Positions 34,517 through 47,013 of a stretch of DNA of 64,000 nt are shown piece after piece. The notes beneath the pieces are model-generated. The model was not told the origin of the DNA. It saw only the letters and a program-made list of their open reading frames with translations, and ran no database searches. The position numbers and the translations under genes were made by a program. Location: contig JAOTOL010001660.1 in NCBI GenBank assembly GCA_034440575.1, positions 744,001-808,000 on the forward strand, given 5' to 3'. How positions within the stretch are numbered: the first letter of the stretch is position 1; each line of letters begins with the position of its first letter. The DNA comes from Imbricaverruca yamaguchii. Its lineage: Eukaryota; Arthropoda; Thecostraca; Neoverrucidae.

Positions 34517-34762
34517 AAAAATGGCAGGGTTGACAATTGAAAAAAACGCGGGAAAAAAGCGTGCAGAAATACACGTGAAACACAGAAAAGCATCCTCATT
34601 GCTGCAGACACTTCAAGAAACTCCAAACCAGAAATCCACTAGGTCAAGATAGAATCCTCTGAGGAAGCCCGGGCCGATGGTCCACATACACATCGACACA
34701 TATACAGACATATATCGAATGTAACGCGTAATACATAAAATATAATTTATGTTTATGTAATT

Positions 34763-35431
34763 TTATGTGATATACCAAGACGTCGTTTGCGTGTTTAGTT
34801 GCAGCCGTAGATTACGTGTGTGTAGAGATTCGAGGACCTTCAGACCAGCGTTGTCCCTGGCTGTTGCTAGAATTTCTACTTTGAAGTTTGTGTTAGTGTC
34901 GCTGTGTTCCATGTTAGAATGTTTGCCGATCATGTGTTCGCCTAAAGGTGTGTATTCTCTCCGAAGTCTGGCATCTCCCAAATGCTCATTGTACCTATCC
35001 CTGATGCTACGCTTGGTTTCTCCGACATAAAATATTCCAAGACAGCGGTTGCACGTTATTTTATAAACTGCGTTTTTCCGCGTGCATCTGCCTTTGAGCC
35101 CGTTACTACAGGTGTGGCATGTTCGTCTACCAGCAGGGCATGGCGACAATTCCAGGGCTGAGCGGACCAGGTAAGATTTCAGTGTAGTCCAGGCTACCCT
35201 AACAATATCTAGATGAGACGAACGGATAGCTGCATTTACCTGTCGACATAGTTGGTCATCGACAAAAGGAAGTCTCATGTAGACGTAGTTGGGATTGCTA
35301 CATGCTCGATGCCGACGTTGCCCACTTATCCTACTCCTGTTGTGAGGGTGGATTGCACGAGCGGCGGAGTGTACCCGATGTGCTGCGTATCCGTTTTCCA
35401 GGAAAAGGGTTGTCATCTTCGCAAGGCTCCG
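34763..35431 (-). pseudogene. Penelope-like retroelement, GIY-YIG endonuclease end (5'-truncated)
   Basis: The 217-codon frame contains MRLPFVDDQLCRQV, the Cys cluster CPAGRRTCHTC...GRC, then VYKITCNRCLGIFYVGETKR and RDRYNEHLG. VYKI and FYVG are the GIY and YIG positions, with the Arg and EH expected after them. In complete elements a reverse transcriptase precedes this domain; none is visible above 35431, so the copy is 5'-truncated. The frame itself is open to its stop at 34763. Confidence 0.88.
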
Positions 35432-35439
35432 CTCGCATT

Positions 35440-36340
35440 AGTTTGCGTATTTGGCTTCGTAATTAGTTTTCTAAATCTCTCTTTATTTCGGGGGGGCTCC
35501 AGCTTGATTCTTATCGGGTCCCGATGCGACTTTGGGACCACACTGTGCTTATTTGGGGCCATCGACGCTAATTTTAGGGATACCCGCGGGGAATGTTTGA
35601 TGCCCTGACAAAAACTTATGAGACTACCAACAGGAATTTTGGGTCCCAATCGTGATTTGTGTGTTCCCTAGTGTGATTTTCAAGGGCAGCGGTGCAATAT
35701 TTTTGGGTCTAATTGCGATTTTTAGACCCTGTTGTCATTGGTTAGGATGCCTATCGCGAGTTTTATGGCCTCGACACGTCTTTGGGGACCCAACACGTGT
35801 TTGTTTTTTAGGGGAATTTGCTGAAACACCAGAATTATTATCTATATTCGGATTGTTTCTTTTTCGTTGCCCCGATTTTATTTAGTAGGTGTTCTCCATG
35901 AGACTGTTGGGACGCCGGTGCGACTTGTAGAGCCCCTGGAGTGATTTTCGACGGTCCGGGCGCGACTTTTTGGCACCTTCATGTTCAGCGTAATTGTCGG
36001 GGGCGGCCAACCCCTTGGGTCCCCGTTATGATTTTTAAGAATCTTGACACGACTTTTTCGCCCCCCGGCGTGGTTTTCAGGCCCCAGGCGAGACCTTTTG
36101 AGGCCCCCAGTGTGATTTTGGAGGGCCCAGCCCGTCCCCTTCCAACTCCCATGGTGATTTTCAAGGACACCGGCACGACTTTTGTTGTGCTCCCAGCGTG
36201 ATTTTCAGGGGCCCCGGTCCGACCTTTTGTGGACCACAGTGCGATTATCAAGGATACCGACCCGACCTTTTGAGACCCAACGTGATTTGGACAGCCCGGC
36301 CAGTCTTTTTGGCGCCCAGCGTGATTTTTGCACACACCAC
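35440..36340. repeat. Degenerate tandem repeat, about 55-65 bp
   Basis: Segments such as GTGATTTTCAGGGGCCC.GG, CGACCTTTTG.GGCCCC.AG and CGACTTTTTGG recur at irregular spacing. The array begins right next to the Penelope truncation point. Confidence 0.6.
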
Positions 36341-37175
36341 TGGACGATGAAAAGCCTTGATAGTAATATCCGTTGCAAATTGGTGTTCTGGCGCATTCAG
36401 TCCAAATGTCTTCATTGAATAGATTCTGTGATCAGTCTTTACTAAACAGAGATTGTTGCATATACCGTGAGACCACTTTGTGACGGAACCATTTCCGTTG
36501 AACGACATAATTTGAGTTAAAAGTTTAACATGCTGTCAATGTCACTAGGTAGCTACCCAGCTAGAGATCCACTCGGGTCAGTTGCCATGCTCGTGATGTG
36601 CCTCGTCAGGTCACATGACAAACATCACTCGTCACTCGTCACATCATCATTCTTCATATGTCATTCTTCACCTTTTTTAAGTAACATCACGAGCGCGTAT
36701 GTATTATGTATTAACGCGTCTGTGTAAAAACATCGTCTGTGTAAAACAAGCAATACAACATTTTAAAAAGAACTAGATCACAAAAATGTGCCGGGCACCT
36801 GATAATAATTGTCTGGAGCCACACATCGCATCCATAGACACAGAAAAGTAGAAAAGTAAAAAAATAAGAGCACCAAAACTCCGTTCGGTAGCCAATCTGG
36901 GAGCGTATCTAACCAAAGAGATGTGGTGTATCAAAGCTCAGCGGCCATCCGGGTTTTTTAGGGAACGGAAAACGTGGGAAGAAGAGAACTAATCATCAAA
37001 TTGCTTTCACGACGGTATCTTGTAGCGGTTAAGTCTGAACACGTTATGACTTTAGGAGGTACCGTGTGTTGTCAACTGTCAGCTATTTTGCGCTGAATTG
37101 TTCGTCCCCAAAATAAGCGCTTACATTCTGTTTCAGCCGGGAGTCACATGATGTAGCATTTCGTTTCAAATGGCG
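36341..37175. other. Unrecognised DNA
   Basis: No gene or repeat recognised. Confidence 0.35.
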
Positions 37176-37179
37176 GATA

Positions 37180-38235
37180 TTCTAAGTACCACAAGTTCAT
37201 AAGTCCCTACCACAAGTTCATAAGTCCCTACCACAAGTTCATAAGTCCCTACCACAAGTTCATAAGTCCCTACCACAAGTTCATAAGTACCACAAGTTCA
37301 TAAGTATCACAAGTTCATAAGTACCACAAGTTCATAAGTACCACAAGTTCATAAGTACCACAAGTTCATAATGTCCACAGGTCATACTATCCACAGTTCA
37401 TAATGTCCACAAGCTTGAGTTCATAACTTCCACACGTTTAATATCTTCGCAGTTCATAATGTCCACAGCTCATAATGTCCACTGCTCACAACTTCCACAG
37501 CTCACAATGTCCACACTTCATAGTATCCACAGGTCACGATGTCCACACGTTCATAATGTCCTCACGTTCATATTATCCACAGCTCACAACTTCCACAGCT
37601 CACAACTTCCACAGCTCACAACTTCCACAGCTCACAACTTCCACAGCTCACAACTTCCACAGCTCACAACTTCCACAGCTCACTATGTCCACAGTTCATA
37701 GTGGGGGGCACTCAGAAAGTCCAGTTCAGTGTCCACAGCTCACATTGTCCACAAGTTCATAATGTCCACAGCTCATAGTGTCCACAGTTCAAAATGTCCA
37801 CATGTTCATAACTTCCACAGCTCAAAATGTCCATAGTTCATAATGTCCACAGGGCATAATGTCACAACTCGCACTGTCCACAGATCACAATGTCCACAGT
37901 TCATAATGTCCACAGTTCATAATGTCCACAGTTCATAATGTCCACAGTTCATAATGTCCACAGGTTCATAAGGTCCACGAATTCATAATGTCCACGAGTT
38001 CATAATGTCCACAGGTCATACTATCCACAGTTCATAATGTCCACAAGCTCGAGTTCACAACTTCCACACGTTTATTATCTTCGCAGTTCATAATGTCCAC
38101 AGCTCACAACTTCCACAGCTCACAACTTCCACAGCTCACAATGTCCACAGTTCATAATATCCACAGGTCACAATACCCACACGTTCATAATGTCCACAGT
38201 TCATAATGTCCACAGGTCACGATGTCCACACCGTC
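37180..38235 (+). repeat. 16/17-bp arrays at the outer end of the left arm
   Basis: TACCACAAGTTCATAAG(TCCC) units (37180-37370) pass into ATGTCCACAGTTCATA and CTTCCACAGCTCACAA units. The array is followed at 38226 by a head (CCGTCTCCGCGAAATTATGC) related to 25192 and 54541. Confidence 0.93.
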
Positions 38236-39049
38236 TCCGCGAAATTATGCTACGTGAAATAATTTTCGACCTTATCGCATTTGGCGGTGCGGCAAACCGG
38301 CAGGCGTAGAAACCTCTGGTTCACCTCTTGTTAACAGATGGCAGGTCGATCAGTTCGCGCGAGATGCTGCAGGGCGATGAATTCATTCGAGATACGTTTC
38401 TCGGAATCAGAGTTGGACATTGGCCTGCGTTTCTTAGTCAAAACCGATGCATAATACGTAAATGCAGCTAGTCATGTGGCTAAATTCTTCAATGCAATCT
38501 GATATAGTCTTAACCCTCGCATTGGTGACGTCCCAAGCATCATTCGTATTGGTAGTTGTTTCTAGAAGCCATCCGGCTAACTTTTTGTTTCTGATCCGAA
38601 TGACATTTGGTGGACGCAATCGTCGCATATTTGAATGAAACTTTCAGCGTTTGCTTATCTTTAGGGATGCAACAAAATGTCGTACCAGAGGAATTTGTCA
38701 CTTTTTCCGTTTTTATTACTTATTAGTTTTGTATATTTGCCCTTTAGAGTTAAAATAGGAGATTATGGCGAAAGTAAATATTTGTATTGGGAAAGTTGAC
38801 ATCGAGCGCAGACAACCGCACAGTGTCCAAACCGCTTGATTTAGCAAGGACCTGACCGGCCCTCGTCCACCGTGGCATGATCTGTATCATCACAAAGACG
38901 TCGGCTAACCGCCGTCTCCGGCCCAGACAACCACCCTGAATTACAACTACATGCACACCAACCACGCTACCATATTAGTGTGTCCAAAATCTACCCCGGC
39001 TATTTCGCTCCTGATCGATTTGAGCGGAGTTCACCCAAAATTGGCAAGT

Positions 39050-39290
39050 CTACACTAACATAACACTAGCCTAACCTAAACTAACCGAACCAAATCTTAC
39101 CCAATCTAACCAAACCTAACCAAAACTAAACAAACCTAGTCAAACTTAATCAATCCTAAACGAAATGTAACCAAACTGAACCAAACCTAAGCGAAACCTA
39201 ACCTAACATGACCAAGCATAACTTAGCTTGACAGCCTAACCCAACCTAACCTAACCTACCTAACAGGACTTGACCTGACCTAAGCAAACC
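39050..39290. repeat. Degenerate CCTAA (TTAGG-type) stretch, left copy
   Basis: AACCTAACCTAACC-like pentamers with many substitutions. The counterpart in the other arm is 49340-49600. TTAGG is the common arthropod telomere repeat; here it is interstitial and decayed. Confidence 0.7.
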
Positions 39291-39597
39291 TCATTTAATC
39301 CGACCTTCTCTGTTTTTGGCTACCTTCATTTCTACGCTTCCTATCGCACAGCTGCAATTCCCGGTAGGCAGCGTAAGTTACATTCACCTAGAAAATCATG
39401 TTCACGGTAGCTTGGCTGCCGTGGCAGCACGAGCAATTGATCGTTGTTGTTGGAGTTTCGGGGCGCATCGACTGCGTCGGTCACGTAGCGCCCGAGCGAT
39501 TGATCGTATAAGTATGCATAGCCTGAATATAAATCGTGTAGGATCTCCCAAGCTGATTTGAATCGAGTTAACACGAAATTAACTAAAGTACAATAAC

Positions 39598-39720
39598 CGA
39601 ACCTAGCCTAGCCCAGCCCTGCCCAGCCCTGGCCAGCCCAGCCCAGCCCAGCCCAGCCCAGCCCAATACAACCAAGCCTAACCCAATACCACCAAACCTA
39701 ACTTAACCTAACAGGACCTG
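39598..39720. repeat. (GCCCA)n array, left copy
   Basis: GCCCAGCCCAGCCCAGCCCA then CCTAACCC-like units. The mirror copy is 48890-49015. Confidence 0.85.
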
Positions 39721-39974
39721 AACTGACATGACCTGGCGTAAGCAAACCGTATTTGATATGATTTGCCCTGCCATTTTCCAATTTCATCTACACATCCCTT
39801 ATAAACCTTGTTTCCATACTTCCTATAAAACAGCTACAATTCCAACTATGCAGCGTAAGTTACCTTCACCTGGCAAATCATTCCTACGGCAGCTGGCTGG
39901 AGTGGCAGCAAGAGTGACTGATCGTAAAAGTATGCATAGCTTGCATATGGACCGTGTAGAATACTTCCCTTCTC

Positions 39975-41132
39975 CGAGCAGTTGTGAACCGAGGTAGCGC
40001 GAAATTAACTAATCTGCATTAACCTAGCCTAACTTAATCAAACCCAACACAGCACAGCAAAACCCAATCTAACCGAATATCACCAAATCTAATTTAACAT
40101 AGCAGGATCTGGCCTGACCTAACCTCAGCTGACCTCAGCTGATGTGAGCTGTCCTGCCCTTTCCCAACTTCATTTCTATATTATTTTGTAGCACATTTGT
40201 ATTTCCCAGCGGACAACATAAGATGTATTCACCTACATAAAATAATTCACACGGTAGCTTAACTGGTGTGGTAGCACATGCGAGTTGCATTATTTTAGAC
40301 CGATGAAGTGGGTTCCAGCAAATCTAACGATTCATCCATGCAATGAGCCGGTTTGGAAGACCGAAAATGATGTTCGGTAATGCTTCAAGACATTCTTGAT
40401 TGTATGAAAAGCTGTTTCGTTGGTGAAAATCTAAACGTATCGTGTGAATCACAATCGTTTGGGTTTTGCGTATATATCACTTTTTATCCAAAATGTGACC
40501 TGACCGAGAAGTTCATGGAGTGGGGAGAAGAGCCAGTTTTATGGGTCACGACACTTGTCACTTGTCGCGTTGGCTAACACCTGGTATGCCGTAGATGCCC
40601 ATAGTCAATGGGGAAAGTGTAGCCGGTGCATGGATCCAGCTTATGCACGCCACGGCGTGTCGTCACTTTTATCCGTTTTCCAGTACCAGGCACAATCGGA
40701 AAAAAGCGATGAAAACTGCCGGCTATTCTTCGGATGCACGTGCCACGTACGGCGAAAACGTTTGCACTTCCGAACTTGGAGATTGTCTCGGCTACATCAC
40801 GGTGTCGGTTTGGTGTCGATCAGTCCATTTGTTTGCGAGCTACGCCGGTTGAAACCGAGCTGATTAAGCGCACGAAAATCGATGATATCCCGACTATAAC
40901 ATCCACGTTTCACATGTTAAAGCAATTGACGGCAGAGGACTTAGGCGGTACCCGTTCTCCAACCACATCGGCGACGCTCACATGCAGCACATTTGCTCGA
41001 TCGCACCGAAATTGTGCCTAAGGGGTGGCCATTGAAGTCCACGCGCGTCATGCGATCCGACCTCATCACCTGGCAGTCATCCGATTACAATACGCCCGGA
41101 GGCGGCGCGCGGGTGGTGCGAACCATGCACAT
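39975..41132. other. Left-arm-only segment with unrecognised frames
   Basis: Overlapping plus-strand frames of 85-102 codons (40555-41021) share no domain I recognise. The segment ends at the left terminus of element B. Confidence 0.4.
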
Positions 41133-41929
41133 TAGGGTGTGTCACGAAGGACCTTTTTTTGGAAATTGCACTTTGCTTAGTGAAATTATCGTGCAGATCA
41201 CCTTGAAAAAACCTGTGGTCGAAACCAAATCTAAATCAAACACTTAACAAAATATGCGACAGGCCGATAAACAAACAAATTTGCCGGGCGCCCGGCGTTG
41301 AAGTCTCCAGTGATGGCGCTCCGTTGCGATTGGCATCTAACACCACGCGTCCGGCCACCCTCGGAGCGCCGCCGCAGCACTGTGACGAAAAAGGCGGCAG
41401 TCGTTGCTGTGGATGACTGATGAATGAATTCTGGTCATGAAGCTGATTAATAAAACTCAATGAAAGTGTTTAGTGGGGTAAAAGGCTTTTGATAAGCACC
41501 AGTCGCTTAATAAGTTGCCTGGATATCTGACGCATGAAAGAAAGGTTCACTCTACGTCGCTTGTTCGTTCCATTTTCAATCAGTAGATCTATCGGCGTAT
41601 AATGCTAATATTTTCACTTTTGAAAGCTTGAATATCTTCAAAATTCCTCGTCTGTTTACATCGAAGACCAATTAAATCATTCTGAGACACTTAATATCTT
41701 ATTGTTATGACAAATCGACCAGGCGAAATCGGCATCATGTTCCGTTCCACTACAAACGAAGGAGACGGGCATACAGCGACGTCACCTTTTGTACGAGCGG
41801 CCACCTTTTTGGACGAACTATCATTTTATAACTGTACTACTTGTCTACATGCTCGACAGAAAACCCGACATGAAATCCTTTTTGCTGCTGGGCACTGGCA
41901 TTGTTGACCTGTGTTTCAACTTCGCCTCA

Positions 41930-44165
41930 ATGTAACCGTGGCGGGCCTTTCACCAATTACCTTCAAAGACGCCTCGGTCACCACTTTCACCATCCGTTCC
42001 ACCGTCTGACTGTGCACGGGGTATGGCGGTACTTCGAGAGGACTCGCGATGATGTCTAGTAAGTCATCATCGGACAGTTGTTGCGTCAAGGGCGGCTCGG
42101 TTATCGCCTCATTACATCAATCAATCAGCTCAATGATGCTGTTTGCCCCCATATTCACTTTTGGAAGCTTGAGCTTCCGCACTTCGTCAGTATCACTATC
42201 GACTTGAGTTCTGCGACACTGCTGGATTTGAGTGACCGCCCTTTCCCGTGTGTCTTGATCTTGGCCCGCTGCCATTGCTAGCAGTACTGCCTCAGGGTGA
42301 CACCAGTAGCTGTTGCACTGTATTACTGGCTGCACCATGGCCGCTATCTCAGGTCGCAAACTTTTGAGAAGTTGCACGCTGTGTAGCGCATTGCCAGGAC
42401 CGTCGGAACATTTCCAGTTCTTCTTGATGCAGAACCACATGGGAGTATAGTGGCACACGATGAACTCCGCTAGCATTCTCAGACTGTCTGATGGCTGTTC
42501 GGTTGATTTGTAGAGCCGGAGAATTTCCGCCGCCAGAGTCAGCCACCTGGAGTGGTTTAGTTGACCGATCTTCATTTTCGCAGTTCTATCTGAGATACTG
42601 GCTATTCTGTACAGTCTGGACACTACGCGCCAGACTGTACAGAATAGCCTGATCTGAACTTAGGTCACTGAGAATCTCCTGCGTCATTTCTGAAACATTT
42701 CCGCCATCGATTGGCTCAAAATCGACCACTGGCAAGGTTTCTACTACGCCTGCAGCAGCCCGGCCAATCAGCCCACTAAACGACTTAGGTCCTGTTGTGA
42801 CTCCATCTAACTGGCTAAATACTGCACGAAGATTAAGTTCATTTGCATGAAGTTGGCACACAAACCAGTGGACGGGGCGTTTTTGTCCGAGCTCAAACAA
42901 ACGGATAACACCACCTTTTTGGCCAGTATTAACTCTCGTGCCGTCACAGCCAGGCACAGAAACATCCGCACCAAACTCATATGCCACGGCGTTCAGGTCC
43001 TGAAAAATGTCCTCCGCTTTCCCAGTCTGTGGGGTAAAATGTCATAAATATGCACTGTCTGGCTCGGATACAACCACAATGTGCTGTTCCGTCTTCTTTG
43101 AACTGGCTGTCATAAGCGTGTCGTCTTTTCTACCGTCGAAGTAGAGACCAGATACACGACCTGCATGATCCACATGGCTCTGGGCTACTACCTCTCTTCT
43201 AATCCGATCCCTTCCTCGCCATACTTTTTTGCTATCCACTATGCAGTCCATATCGTCAGAAGTGATCCGACCAATGTCCACTTGGAAACCGTTTATGATC
43301 GTAGCACACGCACGATTAGACACTCCGTACCGATCTGCTGCTAGAGCCGTATTTAGCGGTTCGTCTGTGTTACTGTTCACCATATACTCTGACTCATTGA
43401 CTACAGATGTGAGCGATGATGAATCTGTGGCGGAATCTTGGTCTGAATTAGAATCTAGCTGGGCCATTCCAGAAGGTCCCGGTTGTGGTGATGTGACTCT
43501 CTCGGCGGTCAGACGCCTCCTTTCGTCCATAACGCGTCGACGAGTGGTTTCACGGATATCTGCGGTGCCGATTTGCATTTGGCGAGGTCCTCTCTGGTCT
43601 TGGACAAAGGGAAACTCCATTCGTGGCACTCTGTCGGCCATCGCACATTTGCAGCTATCGATATCAGCACATTTGTAGCGGGCTATATCAAACAATTTTC
43701 CAAACCACTCATCACCGGACGGACGTACACCTGGTGATCCCGACTTCTTTCCAGCAGTTTTCATGTATCGCAAGTAGCGATCGCGGCATTCTCCAACCAT
43801 ATGTTCGACTCGGGGCCTCCCAACAATTGGTATTCCTTCGCAGCACCACATTTTCATCACGCTTTCCGCGACAAGCTTTATATGGGGTGCTAACCTCTAT
43901 TTCAACCTTTTGTTCGCAACGCATGAGTCTCTATTCACTTTACTCAAGTAATTCAGAACGTCAATTCTCGTGGGCTTGCTTTGTTTTTAGTTCAGAAGGA
44001 ACCAAAAGCCCTTTGATGGAAGCGCGGGTCTTCATGTTCGAACTCTTACCCCGATCACACCGACGCAGGTAATATCACACTTCACAGGCAGTGGGCACAA
44101 CTTGCAGACACCAAACCACTCTTTTTCGGGCCGTCCCGCCGGGTCTCCGCCGCCGACTGCCTTGT
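41930..44165 (-). pseudogene. Broken hAT-like transposase of element B
   Basis: An upstream block (FGVCKLCPLPVKC, about 44065-44130, not joined by a frame) precedes a 272-codon block (43860-43042) with CCEGIPIVGRPRVEHMV, GDEWFGKLFDIARYKC and VPRMEFPFVQDQRGPR. The next block (42987-42586) has PGCDGTRVNTGQKGGVIRLF, CQLHANEL and TTGPKSF. The last (42623-42117) has HSRWLTLAAEILRLY and CHPEAVLLAMA. An in-frame TGA (42119-42117) interrupts it before TEPPLTQQLS. The motifs parallel those of element A (CDGTRVN, C-x2-H followed by EL, GP, RW). A fold-back duplication at 42600-42649 coincides with the frame change between the last two blocks. Confidence 0.8.
42600..42649. repeat. Perfect 20-bp hairpin inside the transposase
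   Basis: GGCTATTCTGTACAGTCTGG, a 10-base loop (ACACTACGCG), and the exact reverse complement. Confidence 0.98.
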
Positions 44166-44895
44166 CTCGGCGGCCCTCGCCTTCCCTGTCTCCCCCTCCC
44201 CTCCCCTGCCCTGTCTCGTTCTTTGTGTTCTCTACCCTTACCGTGCGCCGGCCGTCTCCCGCCCCATCCCAGCCCCTCCCCCGCGCCATGCGACGATCGC
44301 CGCCGGCTCGTGTCGCCCTCGTTAATCGGTTGTCCCTACTGCTGATAATCCAGTTTCCCTTGAAACTTGAATAACGAAAAGAAACAGGAGACTTGGATTG
44401 ACTAATACAACCGGGATGTATGGCATGCGAAGCTATTTTGTGTCGTTAGTGCTTACGCAATTTATTCGAATGATGATTCATAGCACTGTGAAAGGTGGAG
44501 CACATACAAAGGAAAGTGGAGCGATCAGTCCTTCAGTGAAGTTTAATCTTTACAACCAGATATATCCCGGCTCCCCTGATCTGTTTTTGAATTACCAGAA
44601 TCCATTCATAAGTCATCCATAGCACCGACTGCCGCCTTTTTCGTCACAGCGCCGCAGCGGCGCTCCGACGGCGGCCGACGCGTGGTGTTAGATGCCAATC
44701 GCAACGGAGCGCCATCACTGGAGACTTCAACGCCGGGCGCCCGGCAAATTTGTTTCTTTATCGGCCTGTCGCATATTTTGTTTATTGTTTGATTTCGATT
44801 TGGTTTCGACCACAGGGTTTTTTTTTAAGGTGATCTGCGCGATAATTTCACTAAGCATAAGAAAAACCGTTCAGGCGACACACCCTAATGCACAT

Positions 44896-45540
44896 AGTGC
44901 GTTCTCACGTTCCGAGAAATGTCAGTCATGTGAGCCACATTAAACTTGTGCTCTCACGGTTAGATCCTGCGGTCAGCACGATCTAGCGCGGTCATGTGTA
45001 TCAGATCCTGGGCATCTAGTGCGGAAACTAGAGGGTAAAAGTGAAAGTGTCATGAAATTTTCTTGCAACCAGGGGCGGTCCGAGGCACCGAAAAGTGGTG
45101 AGGAAGTCACCACTGCATCCCCCCACCACCACCAGAAAAATCGTTGGATTTCGGTATCTATATTTTTCGGTTTCCAAAATTCGGAAATTTTGTACCACCC
45201 ACCCGGTCGCCTCCCCCACAAAAATCATCGGATTTTAGGAACACTCGAGACATTTCGGTTGTGCATATGACCACTCAGGGGCGGTATGAGTACCGAAATA
45301 GGGTGAGGTAGAGTAACCACTTCACCCCCCCCCCCCAAAAAAAAAAAACATAAAAACATTGGATTTCGGCACCCCTGTTTTTTCTCATTTTCACGGGACT
45401 CACCTGGGCTTTCCGAAGCATTTTTCCGAGTTTTCCGAAGTTTTCCGAACTGTCCCTAGTTGCTTCTTGGCAGCAAATAATATGTCCTCATATGACGGAG
45501 AAGGAAATGAAGTTTAAAGGACTTTATCAGTAGAATTTGT
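44896..45540. other. Spacer DNA with diverged MITE-like fragments
   Basis: GGGGCGGT.CGAG.ACCGAAA occurs twice (about 45072 and 45280), each followed by CACC/CCCC tracts and ATTGGATTTCGG. This suggests a partial duplication of a small element. A C-run then an A-run lies at 45327-45350. Confidence 0.5.
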
Positions 45541-45553
45541 CATGATTATTGAT

Positions 45554-45720
45554 GGGGGACGATTAGTCTATGGGTAAGTTGCTCGTCTCACAATCGAAAG
45601 GTTGGGGGTTCGAGTCTCACCTGTCTACTCTTCGCCCGCGACCAATCGGCGTGTGAGAGTGGTGACGCTACATGACTCAGCGGTCGATGTGTCGTTAAAC
45701 CAATAACCAACCAACCAACC
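45554..45720 (+). mobile_element. tRNA-derived SINE (family 1) with (AACC)n tail
   Basis: The head GGGGACGATTAGTCTATGGG, B box GGGTTCGAGTCTC, shared body (CTCTTCGCCCGCGACCAATC), and 3' tail CAATAACCAACCAACCAACC. Confidence 0.9.
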
Positions 45721-46162
45721 ATGATTGATGATGGTCTTAATTTCAAGGCTGTTCTATGAAGGCCACCAAATGCATGGTGTAGGGCACCCGAATGGATACA
45801 CATGAAATTTGAACTTTACTTGGTACCATGAATTGACAAGATAGGTGAAGTCACTAACCATTTCTGTAGTATTCCCCTAGCTATGAAAAAAAATTGTTGA
45901 CAACATTTTTTTTCAGAGCTAGGAAACCAAACATGAACTTAGTATTGCAAATGCGGTCTGACATAGACACAGTAAGGCTTCCTGATGATTTCTTCACTTT
46001 TGTACGATTCATTCCTATTTATTTCCTCAACCATTCTCAGTGTCTCAATATTGGTCCCAGTACTGATCCCTGGGGGACTCCACTTGAACATCTTGCCATG
46101 ATGACTTTGTACCATTTAGCATCAGGGGAGGTCTGTTACCAGGCGACCAAAATTATGGGGAA

Positions 46163-46492
46163 ATGACACCGCCATGCGAGCGATTTCAACCTAAGTGGGT
46201 GTATAGGGTAGTCATAGGTGCTGAACCAATCTGCAAGTTTTAGTTTCGTACTGGCAGCGATCTCGGATATATGGCTTGATAAACTTTTCATAGGTCACGT
46301 TTTAGGTAAACATTTAAGAGCGATTATCTCCGGTACTTTAAAGCTTAGCATAGACACAGCATATTTTTATAATCGCAGAACTCTTCTTTTTGTTTCTGGG
46401 TCAGTTTTCAATTTTGAACAAATAAAAAAATTGATCAATTGAACTCAGGTCAAGTGACCACCCATGACCATAGGCGTAGGAACGTCTCAAAA
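46163..46492 (+). repeat. Dispersed repeat, copy 1 (about 320 bp)
   Basis: It shares TGACACCGCCATGCGAGC, TTTCAACCTAAGTG, TACTGGCAGCGA and AGCGAT.ATCTCC with 57900-58225. No coding capacity. Confidence 0.8.
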
Positions 46493-46662
46493 AGTGGGTG
46501 GGCCAGGGTCAACAGCAAGGGCCCACCCAGGAATTTCGCAAAACACCGTGGTTGAGCACTTTTGGATAGGAAATCCGATAATTTTAATAGTGAACACACA
46601 ACTTTCACCGCTAAGTGGGGTGGGGGTGGGGGGCAGACCCCTGGGCGCGCCTATGGCTACAG
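46468..46662. mobile_element. Small MITE-like element
   Basis: CATAGGCGTAGGAACG at the left and GGGCGCGCCTATGG at the right are partly inverted; a purine-rich GGGTGGGGG tract precedes the right end. No clear target duplication. The left end resembles that of 47014-47328. Confidence 0.5.
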
Positions 46663-47005
46663 CAACATGTGGTCCTAAAAATAACGATCATCGCAGCGTA
46701 AGTACTTTCAGATTTACACTTCTTGCTGTGCTTGGAACTCTTTTAACGACCGATTAATTCGTGTGTAATAATAGGTTTATCTTCCTGGTGCGGGTGAAGC
46801 CATTTAATATTACTGTTCAAACACAATTTATTCAACTTCCGTTATATGCATAGGTATATGTGGTGGATGTGGGGCAAGCTCATTACAGCCTCACTAATGG
46901 GTATGTGCTGTGCCCCGGTTTCCATGATTTAGTACAATAGGTCTTTAAGATTCCCCCCGTTGTACCGCTGTACATGATCACCGATGTTGGTGAGGACAAA
47001 GAACA
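46663..47005. other. Unrecognised spacer DNA
   Basis: No feature seen. Confidence 0.35.
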
Positions 47006-47013
47006 ATCAAGAA

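Larger units (their letters stand above)
37180..42499 (+). repeat. Left arm of a large inverted repeat
   Basis: It matches the reverse complement of 47564-52370. For example, the 71-codon frame at 38965-38750 reappears at 49686-49901 with one residue changed, and 42117-42499 reappears at 47564-47942. This arm contains about 1.46 kb (39975-41430) that the right arm lacks. It lacks about 1.07 kb that the right arm has at 50030-51105. Confidence 0.93.
41133..44887 (-). mobile_element. hAT-like DNA transposon B (3.75 kb) with exact 8-bp target duplication
   Basis: Terminal inverted repeats of about 270 bases start TAGGGTGTGTC and end GACACACCCTA. They include TTGCCGGGCGCCCGGCGTTG and GATGGCGCTCCGTTGCGATT on opposite strands. 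ATGCACAT occurs immediately outside both ends (41125-41132 and 44888-44895). An 8-bp duplication and TAGGG ends are hAT characters. The transposase lies on the minus strand. Confidence 0.93.

Noticed and set aside
37459..38235. CRISPR-like regular repeats
   Set aside because: Units are contiguous with no unique spacers, in an animal genome; this is a minisatellite.
44032..44345. GC-rich frames as a separate gene
   Set aside because: They lie between the inverted ends of element B. The low-complexity Gly/Arg or Pro/Ser composition follows from a GC-rich stretch.
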